From NCBI GenBank assembly GCA_028698335.1, contig JAQVDP010000015.1:60459-124458 (forward strand): DNA of 64,000 bases, written 5' to 3'. This stretch comes from Nevskiales bacterium. Its GTDB lineage: Bacteria > Pseudomonadota > Gammaproteobacteria > Nevskiales > Nevskiaceae. How positions within the stretch are numbered: position 1 is the stretch's first letter; every line of letters starts with the position of its first letter. Both the position numbers and the translations under genes were made by a program. Positions 58,514-64,000 of this stretch are shown here, one piece after another. Below the pieces are notes generated by a model. It was not told the origin of the DNA, made no database searches, and saw only the letters and a list, made by a program, of their open reading frames with translations.

Positions 58514-58912
58514 CTATCGTCCCGGAGGCCATTCCGGATAGTGCGGCACGACGCCGCCATCCGTCAGCCACGGCACGTCGTGCGCGCACCAGATGTGCTG
58601 GCTCGGTGTCAGCCCCGGATCGTCGTCGAGCGTCGCCACCCGCAGGATCACCTGCGGCTGCTGCGTCCGTTCGGCAACCAGATGGGAGCCGCAGTTGGAA
58701 CAGAAATGACGCAGCTTGCCGGGCGACGACTCGAAGCTTCTCAGCAACGCCTGCCCCCGGGTCCAGCGGAAGTGCGTGCGCAACACCCCCGCCGTCGGTG
58801 CGTACGACGCCGCGTGCGCCTTGCGGCAGTTCCGGCAGTGGCAGTGCGTGATCGGCATGTCGATCCGGTCGACCTCGTATCCGACTGCGCCACACAGACA
58901 GCTGCCCTTCAT
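58514..58912 (-). CDS. GFA (glutathione-dependent formaldehyde-activating) family protein
   Basis: The 132-residue protein has the zinc-cysteine set of the GFA/CENP-V fold: CLCG at 5-8, CHCRNC near 24-29 and CSNCG near 71-75. Members are annotated from Gfa but rarely proven to act on formaldehyde. It lies about 3 kb from frmA-fghA but not in that operon. Confidence 0.9.
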   Translation of the reverse strand: MKGSCLCGAVGYEVDRIDMPITHCHCRNCRKAHAASYAPTAGVLRTHFRWTRGQALLRSFESSPGKLRHFCSNCGSHLVAERTQQPQVILRVATLDDDPGLTPSQHIWCAHDVPWLTDGGVVPHYPEWPPGR

Positions 58913-58978
58913 CGTCCCGTTCCTCGTTGCGTCCTGGAGTGCTTCGGCGCCCGTCCCTCCGGCGCCGCCCGGGTGAGC

Positions 58979-59494
58979 TTACTGCGCCCGTTTGCGCACC
59001 GCCTCGATCTCGTCGGGGGACAGCCCCAGGGACACCAGGAACTCATGGTGGGCCTGCGGCGCATCGCGCTCGAAGGCACGGTGCCAGCGGCGACGGCCGG
59101 CGGCGTCGACGCCGGCCTCCTCCAGCATCTTCACCCACTGCGCGACATCGACCTTGCGCGGGCCGCTGCGCCCGAGCAGACGGGTGACGAGGCGCTGCTG
59201 CGCCTGCAGCTGCGCCATCTCGGCGTTGAGCGCCACCAGCCGCTGCTCCAGCGCCGCCTCCACATTCCCGCCGCGCGCGCCGTCCAGCACCGCCTGGATC
59301 GCCTTGAGCGGCAGCCCCGCCTTGCGGAAGGTCTCGATCCGCGTCATGCGCGCATGCTCCGCCTCGCCGTAGAGCCGATAGCCGGCCGCACTGACCTCGG
59401 CCGGCCGCAGCAGACCGATGCGGTCGTAGTACAGCAGGGTCGCCCGGGACAGCCCGAAGGCTTTCGCGAACGCAGTGATGGTCTGGGGTTTCAT
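58979..59494 (-). CDS. MerR family transcriptional regulator
   Basis: The 171-residue protein (ATG 59494) has the MerR winged helix at the N-terminus (FAKAFGLSRATLLYYDRIGLLRP, GYRLYGEAEHARMTRI). A coiled-coil dimer helix and a short helical C-terminal domain follow. No Cys metal site is visible, so a small organic signal is more likely. Confidence 0.88.
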   Translation of the reverse strand: MKPQTITAFAKAFGLSRATLLYYDRIGLLRPAEVSAAGYRLYGEAEHARMTRIETFRKAGLPLKAIQAVLDGARGGNVEAALEQRLVALNAEMAQLQAQQRLVTRLLGRSGPRKVDVAQWVKMLEEAGVDAAGRRRWHRAFERDAPQAHHEFLVSLGLSPDEIEAVRKRAQ

Positions 59495-59564
59495 CGACGG
59501 TCCTGTCCAAGCCTCGCCACCGGATCGCACATCGGCCGATGCACGCCCGGCGATCGACACCGCG

Positions 59565-59969
59565 CTACTCGCCGATCGGCGCCAGATCCGGCGCCACCCA
59601 GGCGCGCCGCGCCGCGTCCGCATCCAGCCGCTCGGCGCTGTAATGATGCGCCAACACACCCCGCGCGTCCTCGACCAGATCGGGATTGCGTTCGAGAAAG
59701 CTGTCGAAGCCCTGCTCCGGCTGTGCCCGCAGGCGCGCCGCCATGATGCGCATCAGCGCCTCGGTCAGGGTCCAGTTGAACTTGTCGGGCGCGCCGAACC
59801 GGATCGCCAGCTCGCGGATGCCGACGCACACCCGCCCGATCGCATCGTCCAGCGGAAAGTGGCGCAGATGGGCCCACGCCATCCACAGATGTCCACGGTG
59901 ATCGAAAGCCGCCGGGCTCAGATCCCGGGCCTCGAACCGCTCCAGAAAGGTCCGCTCGTCCAGTTGCAT
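59565..59969 (-). CDS. Conserved protein of unknown function
   Basis: The 134-residue soluble helical protein has AAFDHRGHLWMAWAHLRHF, whose DHxxHL and H residues look conserved or metal-binding, and FNWTLTEALMRIMAARL. Part of this pattern recurs in unannotated small bacterial proteins, but I cannot name a family. It ends just before the cassette array. Confidence 0.6.
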   Translation of the reverse strand: MQLDERTFLERFEARDLSPAAFDHRGHLWMAWAHLRHFPLDDAIGRVCVGIRELAIRFGAPDKFNWTLTEALMRIMAARLRAQPEQGFDSFLERNPDLVEDARGVLAHHYSAERLDADAARRAWVAPDLAPIGE

Positions 59970-60062
59970 GGGTCACGCCTCATTCGAATGGGCGCGGAGC
60001 ATGAAGGGTGTAGCGGTAGACGGGTCAAGCGCGACGGGTGGACGGTGATCAGCCTGAGGCGG

Positions 60063-60136
60063 ATTGCCGAAGGATTAGTTCAGGGTGTCCACTAAACCGT
60101 AGGAACCGTCACGTCGCACTGCAACACTTGTTAGCG
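60063..60136 (-). other. Possible distal attC site, degenerate
   Basis: The core CGCTAAC (60136-60130 on the minus strand) overlaps the stop codon of the cassette gene, as is usual for an attC R'' box. The partner GTTRRRY core is not clear before 60060, so the site at the far end of the array seems decayed. Confidence 0.4.
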
Positions 60137-60901
60137 ATCATTAGGGACTGAAACGACCGCGGTTGCGATGTTCATGTCCATGAATTGGAGCCGATGGATT
60201 CCGTACTTCTTACTCAGGTAAGCGAGCAGTTCTTGTACTTCGCGTCGATCAATATCCGTGTCCACGATCATCACCTGCCCGTCCGCTTCTTGGGCCATTG
60301 GATCCACTAGCCCATTTACGAGCTTCAATGCAAACGGACTATCTCGTAGCGCCTGCCAGTTCTTGCCGTAAGGATTCAGGCACAACCTGATCACGCCTGT
60401 TCCGTTCTCCGCCTTCAGCAAGACTGCACCGTCCAGATCCTGATGACGGAAAAACGTGCTGTTGTACCGAAAGTAGCAATCTCGCAGCGATGCACTGACG
60501 TCAAGATCGAAAGCCTTGGTGCAGCCATAAATCGTGTTGAATGCCTGGTGATCTTTTACCTCACGGTTGAAACCCGTTGACGTGAACCAGACTACGCGAG
60601 CGTCATGCGCAACGTCGACGCCAGTGGAACGCAGTTGCTTAGCAGCCTTAGTGAAGATTCCAGAGATGCGGTTGTTCGGGGTGAGAGCGCTAACCGACCC
60701 ATGAACCTCGCCTCGATCCAGCGCCGCGAGACGGGCGGCGATGTTCTCCGGACTCTCGACCTTTGTTTTTTCCTCAACCAACAACCGGAAGCCGTCGAGG
60801 CACGCGAGCCAGTCCGACTCGTCCTTGCTCGAAGTGGGGATCGCTTGGACGTCGGCGCCCCAGCTCTTCAGGACTTCTTCAGCAAACGAAAAGTCAGCCA
60901 T
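60131..60901 (-). CDS. Integron cassette gene: unknown protein with nuclease-like N-terminal motif
   Basis: The 256-residue protein was not recognised. Its N-terminal third has spaced acidic residues followed by FRLLVEEKTKVE, which resembles the (D/E)xK end of PD-(D/E)xK nucleases. A C-terminal VMIVDTDIDRREVQELLAYL stretch may form a beta-alpha unit. Its TAA lies inside the attC core CGCTAAC. Its ATG is only 3 nt after the GTTAGCG core of the site upstream. GC content looks lower than in the chromosomal genes. Cassette contents of this kind are often defence or toxin genes, but that is inference. Confidence 0.7.
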   Translation of the reverse strand: MADFSFAEEVLKSWGADVQAIPTSSKDESDWLACLDGFRLLVEEKTKVESPENIAARLAALDRGEVHGSVSALTPNNRISGIFTKAAKQLRSTGVDVAHDARVVWFTSTGFNREVKDHQAFNTIYGCTKAFDLDVSASLRDCYFRYNSTFFRHQDLDGAVLLKAENGTGVIRLCLNPYGKNWQALRDSPFALKLVNGLVDPMAQEADGQVMIVDTDIDRREVQELLAYLSKKYGIHRLQFMDMNIATAVVSVPNDR

Positions 60902-60904
60902 GAT

Positions 60905-60962
60905 CGCTAACGCTCAGGGTTAAGGGCGCGGCTCCGCCGAAGGCGGAGACGTCGCCCCTTGA
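60905..60962 (-). other. Left part of attC split by the insertion sequence
   Basis: On the minus strand TCAAGGGGCG and CGCGCCCTTAAC form the inner L''/L' arms around CTCCGCC-TTC-GGCGGAG, and the site ends with the R' core GTTAGCG (60911-60905). The missing R'' core is on the other side of the element at 62380-62388. Confidence 0.75.
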
Positions 60963-60965
60963 ATG

Positions 60966-62375
60966 ATGGAATGGACTCCTCCCGCTGTTTTAAGCGGCAT
61001 CTGAGTGCCAAGCTGGAGATGCGAATCATCAGCTCACCAACGAGAGGAGTCCGGACATAGAATCTACGCTCATTGCGGTGGACACGGCAAAGCTCGTGTT
61101 TGAAGTGGCCGAAGCCGGTCCGTCGGGCAAGGTGGTGCGGCGTCTGAGATTGAACCGCACGCAATTCTCCGAGTATCTGGCCACGCGGGAGAAAGCGTCG
61201 TTTGTACTGGAAGCCTGTGGCGGCGCCCACCATTGGGCACGCGTGATGCAACGATGTGGCCATACCGTTCGGTTGTTGCCAGTGCCCTATGTCTGCGCCT
61301 ACCGCCGCCGCAACAAAACCGATCGTGCCGATTGTCTGGCGATGCTGGAAGCGGCGAAGAATCCGGAGATCCTGGCGGTTCCCGTAAAGTCCGTCGAGCA
61401 TCAGGCCATCCAGGGGCTGCATCGTTGCCGCAGTGCATGGATGCAAGCGCGCACGGCGCGGATCAACACGCTGCGTGGCCTGTTGCGTGAATTCGGCATC
61501 GTGCTGCCAGTGGGCGCTGGCGCAGCGTTGCAGCGGATGCCCGAGGCGCTCGAAGACGAAGCCGTTCCGCTGGCGCTGCGGCCGACCCTGCACGCGTTGC
61601 TTGATGAGGTCCGGGACCTCGCACAACGCATCATTGCGGTTGAGCACCAGCTCGAAGCGATCAGTCGACAGAATCCCGTTATCGATCACTTGCGGGATAT
61701 CTCCGGCATTGGACTGCTGGCGGCAACGGCGCTGTACGCCAGCGCCAACGACGCCCGGCACTACCGCAACGGACGGCATCTGGCGTCCTGGCTCGGCCTG
61801 ACGCCACGCGAGCATTCCAGCGGACACGTTCGCAGGCTCGGGGGCATCAGCAAACGCGGGGATCGCTACGTTCGAATGTTGCTGACGCATGGAGCCAGAG
61901 CGGTACTGCTGCGCGCCGGGCAGATGCAACGCGCCGGACAGGATCTCAATGCCTTGCAGAAATGGGTGCTCGCGCTCAAAGCACGCACGAATCACAACAA
62001 GGCAACGTGTGCACTGGCCAACAAGCTCGCGCGCATCGCCTGGGTCACCTGGCGGCACGGCACCATGTTCGATCCGAATCAGGCTGCGGCTGCCTCGGCC
62101 TGATTCATCGAAATCTAACCTTTCCAGCGGTTGCGCAGGAGAAGACAGCGGATCATGGCGCAGACGGTCGGACCGTCCGGGAAACAAAGCCGATAACAAG
62201 CGTGAGCGCGGAAAAGCTCGTTGCGAACGTGTGGCTCTCCTGGCGCGGATTTCCATGAAGGCTCGGCCTGCAAAGCAGGCCCTCGATGAAGCCGAATGTA
62301 CGACTGCAACCACCTCTACACGTCGTGATCAGTGATGACCTTCATCTGCGGGCTTGCGGGGGGAGTCCATGTACA
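60966..62375 (+). mobile_element. IS110 family (IS1111 group) element inserted in an attC site
   Basis: Subterminal inverted repeats ATGGACTCCTCCCGC (60971-60985) and its near-copy at 62356-62370 (14 of 15 matching) flank the transposase gene. The ends are estimated to lie a few bases outside. On both outer sides the sequence continues as parts of one attC site. This matches the known IS1111-attC group, which targets attC. The 62104-62355 stretch is the non-coding right part of the element. The 60986-61056 stretch is its left leader. Confidence 0.85.
61057..62103 (+). CDS. IS110 family (IS1111 group) transposase
   Basis: The 348-codon frame has the DEDD/RuvC-like N-terminal domain (IAVDTAKLVFEV, VLEACGGAHHWAR, KTDRADCLAML) and the C-terminal transposase_20 domain (LRDISGIGLLAATALYA, LGLTPREHSSG, GGISKRGDRYVRMLL). 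The strong AGGAG site at 61045-61049 is followed 7 nt later by ATA at 61057, where family proteins have ATG. Either ATA initiates rarely or the start codon has mutated. The next usable start is GTG 61078, which would cut off seven residues just before the first catalytic Asp. Confidence 0.9.
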   Translation: MESTLIAVDTAKLVFEVAEAGPSGKVVRRLRLNRTQFSEYLATREKASFVLEACGGAHHWARVMQRCGHTVRLLPVPYVCAYRRRNKTDRADCLAMLEAAKNPEILAVPVKSVEHQAIQGLHRCRSAWMQARTARINTLRGLLREFGIVLPVGAGAALQRMPEALEDEAVPLALRPTLHALLDEVRDLAQRIIAVEHQLEAISRQNPVIDHLRDISGIGLLAATALYASANDARHYRNGRHLASWLGLTPREHSSGHVRRLGGISKRGDRYVRMLLTHGARAVLLRAGQMQRAGQDLNALQKWVLALKARTNHNKATCALANKLARIAWVTWRHGTMFDPNQAAAASA

Positions 62376-62379
62376 TTTT

Positions 62380-62388
62380 GTTAGGTGC
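62380..62388 (-). other. R'' core of the attC split by the insertion sequence
   Basis: The minus strand reads GCACCTAAC directly after the TAA of the TIR gene. It pairs in principle with the GTTAGCG core at 60905-60911. The insertion sequence separates the two. Confidence 0.7.
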
Positions 62389-62390
62389 CA

Positions 62391-63344
62391 TTACCGAAGA
62401 TCCTCGTACTTGGACTCCGCCAAATCAAAAAAGCCCGCTGCGTCTTCATGATTGAGAGCCAATCCCGCAAGGAAAGCCGCTGGCCCTGCTGATGAGCGCA
62501 AGGCCTCAACACCATCCGGGTCGATGGAATAGAGATACAGCGATAGAACAAGTTCGTCGCCTTCTTTTAGGTCGCATGGGTCAACTTTTTGGGGGAGTGT
62601 GACCTCCCAATAACCACAACCAGTCCAAGCTTCAGGTGCATCGAACAAGCAGATCTCCACCAAACCCTTGTTCTTTAGTTTCTCTAGGCCCTTATTTTCC
62701 GCCAGTAAACGCAACGGCTCTCCTCGAGCTCTCGACCAAATAAACGTATGGCCGAGCCAACCGTGGATCGTACTAACGCCGCTAAATCCACCATAGGATT
62801 TCGATAAGTGCTCAGCACTGGTATAGAGCCTTGCGACATTTAGGTAGCCCCTGTTACGTCGCTTCACGGCCTCGATTGCACGTTCGAAGGCTACCGTACT
62901 ATCTACTTCATACCCCGGGCTCGCTAGCTTGCGGCTCAACATTTCGACGACGTACGCCGCCTCAGCCGATTTGCAAGAAAGATACCCAATTCCACCGCTC
63001 AATCCAGGAATTTCTTCATCAAACCCGTCGAGCCGAACTGGGAGTACACAATCACTTCCATGCTCATGCGCAAGGCGGTCAATGATCTGTCGCCTCTCGA
63101 AAATTGCCCACATCTTCGTTAGATAGTTAGATGTTAGAACGAGCAAACAGTAGCGGCACTCACGCGTGTAGATGGACCGTAGAGTCTCGTATAAGTCCTT
63201 TCCCCACAGATCGTGCTGCTCGAACTGATCATAAAACACAGCTATTCCTGCGTTCTTGAGACGCTGTGCTACATCTTCAGCGAATGGGCGATCCTCGCCG
63301 GCAAATGAGATAGCAATGGAATATTTCGGCACAGTGCTCTCCAT
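62391..63344 (-). CDS. Integron cassette gene: TIR-domain protein
   Basis: The 317-residue protein has an N-terminal TIR domain (about 7-145): YSIAISFAGEDRPFAEDVA, IAVFYDQFEQHDLWGKDLYETL, CRYCLLVLTSNYLTKMWAIFERR and VLPVRLDGFDEEIPGL. This is the bacterial TIR_2 type. The Glu in the WxxxERR block is a candidate NAD-cleaving residue, but I cannot confirm it. The C-terminal half (160-317) is not recognised. The ATG is 1 nt after the attC core without a ribosome site. A GTG at 63332, preceded by GGAG, is a good alternative start. TIR proteins often kill infected cells by NAD+ depletion, so a defence cassette is plausible. Confidence 0.85.
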   Translation of the reverse strand: MESTVPKYSIAISFAGEDRPFAEDVAQRLKNAGIAVFYDQFEQHDLWGKDLYETLRSIYTRECRYCLLVLTSNYLTKMWAIFERRQIIDRLAHEHGSDCVLPVRLDGFDEEIPGLSGGIGYLSCKSAEAAYVVEMLSRKLASPGYEVDSTVAFERAIEAVKRRNRGYLNVARLYTSAEHLSKSYGGFSGVSTIHGWLGHTFIWSRARGEPLRLLAENKGLEKLKNKGLVEICLFDAPEAWTGCGYWEVTLPQKVDPCDLKEGDELVLSLYLYSIDPDGVEALRSSAGPAAFLAGLALNHEDAAGFFDLAESKYEDLR

Positions 63345-63345
63345 G

Positions 63346-63416
63346 GCACCTAACGTGCTAGCTAACCGGCGCGCCGCCGTCAGGCGGAGCGTCCGTGTTG
63401 AGCGGCGGGTTAGGGC
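63346..63416 (-). other. Integron attC site (71 bp)
   Basis: On the minus strand it begins GCCCTAACCCGCCGCTCAAC and ends CGCGCCGGTTAGCTAGCACGTTAGGTGC in part. R'' (CCCTAAC) and R' (GTTAGGT) cores are present, with inner GC-rich arms that can fold (CTCCGCCTGACGGCGG). It separates the two rightmost cassette genes and sets cassette direction leftward. Confidence 0.9.
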
Positions 63417-63867
63417 TCACGCCCAGAAGCAAGGCTGCGCATTGATACTCGGCGCTGCCCTTTGAAAAGTAGCTCTCCGTGAAGCCTTCAGCCAAAAATT
63501 CGTGGTAGATGTCGTTACCAGATACCACAAAATGCTTGGCTTTCTTCTTGGCATCAAAAAACCACTGCTCCTTACGACTATGTAGATAGACCCACGAATC
63601 CATTTGCTCGGGCCAATCGGATTCGCGGACCTCAAGCAAGAAGGAAAACAGGGCGTCCCGATATGGAACGCAGTCTGTCCACGCGAAACGACAAGCCCAC
63701 GCGCGCTCAAACGCGAGCTTCCCAATCTCATCCGAGCCCTCAACGAAGAAATACAAATCGCATTTTCCTGCGGCAACTGCCGTTGCCGCATCTTGCCCGC
63801 CACTTAAATCTGGCTTTCTGCTCAACGGCACAGCCACTGGGATTGGTTTCTTCTTAGCGCCGAACAT
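63358..63867 (-). CDS. Integron cassette gene: unknown protein with attC-encoded tail
   Basis: The 169-residue protein starts at ATG 63867 (MFGAKKKPIPVAV). It has an aromatic-rich middle (CDLYFFVEGSDEIG, SWVYLHSRKEQWFFDAKKKAKHF) and was not recognised. Its last 19 residues (VSPNPPLNTDAPP to PVS) are read from the attC site, as seen in many cassette genes. The middle region suggests a small soluble alpha/beta protein. No cassette boundary was found upstream in the 130 bp left in the window. Confidence 0.65.
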   Translation of the reverse strand: MFGAKKKPIPVAVPLSRKPDLSGGQDAATAVAAGKCDLYFFVEGSDEIGKLAFERAWACRFAWTDCVPYRDALFSFLLEVRESDWPEQMDSWVYLHSRKEQWFFDAKKKAKHFVVSGNDIYHEFLAEGFTESYFSKGSAEYQCAALLLGVSPNPPLNTDAPPDGGAPVS

Positions 63868-64000
63868 ATGCTGAGCCCTAGACAGTATGACTTTCGCAGG
63901 AGCCCGAAAAGGCGCTGACCTCCGCGAGGCCTTTATCGCGGGTTGGCCCAGGGCCAGAGCCGCACGAGCGAGATAGCACTACGCTCAAGGTCGGTTTCCT

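Noticed and set aside
63868..64000. attI site or integrase end upstream of the last cassette.
   Set aside because: GTCTAGGGC near 63878-63886 on the minus strand resembles a core with an extra base, but no GTTRRRY core or integrase motif is visible in the remaining bases.

Overview
The window is GC-rich chromosomal DNA of a gammaproteobacterium. Support comes from the polA / small-RNA slot / yihA / cytochrome c4 / dsbA synteny, the TorF-porin / glnK / amtB nitrogen genes, ubiK, lptM-lysA, lpxL and waaA. Two fatty-acid desaturases, a Baeyer-Villiger-type flavoprotein and a fadB-fadA pair suggest a lipid- or hydrocarbon-using lineage near Xanthomonadales/Nevskiales. The order is inferred, not proven.

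Bases 1-15500 are dominated by nitrogen acquisition. At the left edge a guanidine-I riboswitch precedes a 20-codon leader ORF and a carboxyguanidine-deiminase-type gene that runs off the window. A consensus sigma-54 promoter drives an operon of a NitT/TauT-type ABC transporter, a creatininase-family hydrolase, a type III glutamine synthetase and a NikR-like regulator that lacks the cysteine nickel ligand. Two tandem glnK-amtB pairs follow on the minus strand; the outer pair has a sigma-54 promoter and an NtrC-like site. After ubiK and comM comes a TorF-type porin gene with its own sigma-54 promoter. Together these describe a nitrogen-limitation regulon that imports small nitrogen compounds and feeds the ammonium to glutamine synthetase.

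Bases 15700-37600 are housekeeping genes: a membrane cytochrome c, a K+/H+ antiporter, an esterase, lptM-lysA-polA, a sigma-E-type promoter followed by a candidate ErsA/Spot 42-like sRNA, a degenerate GGDEF/EAL protein, yihA, cytochrome c4, dsbA, an M14 peptidase, two envelope proteins sharing a C-terminal domain, lpxL, waaA, a ClpP-like peptidase, rarD, an epimerase, a PAS-GGDEF cyclase and tRNA-Arg(CCG). The tRNA is followed by a tandem repeat of about 178 bp that repeats the tRNA 3' end, resembling the E. coli tyrT distal repeats.

Bases 38200-60000 carry a secreted protein with a GlyGly-CTERM-like tail, a desaturase, a flavin monooxygenase with an AraC regulator, fadB-fadA, a nitroreductase, a SulP transporter, a thrombospondin type 3 repeat protein with a divergent LuxR-type gene, trxC, the glutathione-dependent formaldehyde pathway (frmA-fghA), HU and several small genes.

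Bases 60100-64000 form part of an integron gene-cassette array with all cassette genes on the minus strand. It holds an unknown protein with a nuclease-like motif, a TIR-domain protein and another unknown protein. An attC site lies between two cassettes, and an IS110/IS1111-type element has split a second attC. The integrase, if present, should lie to the right of the window.
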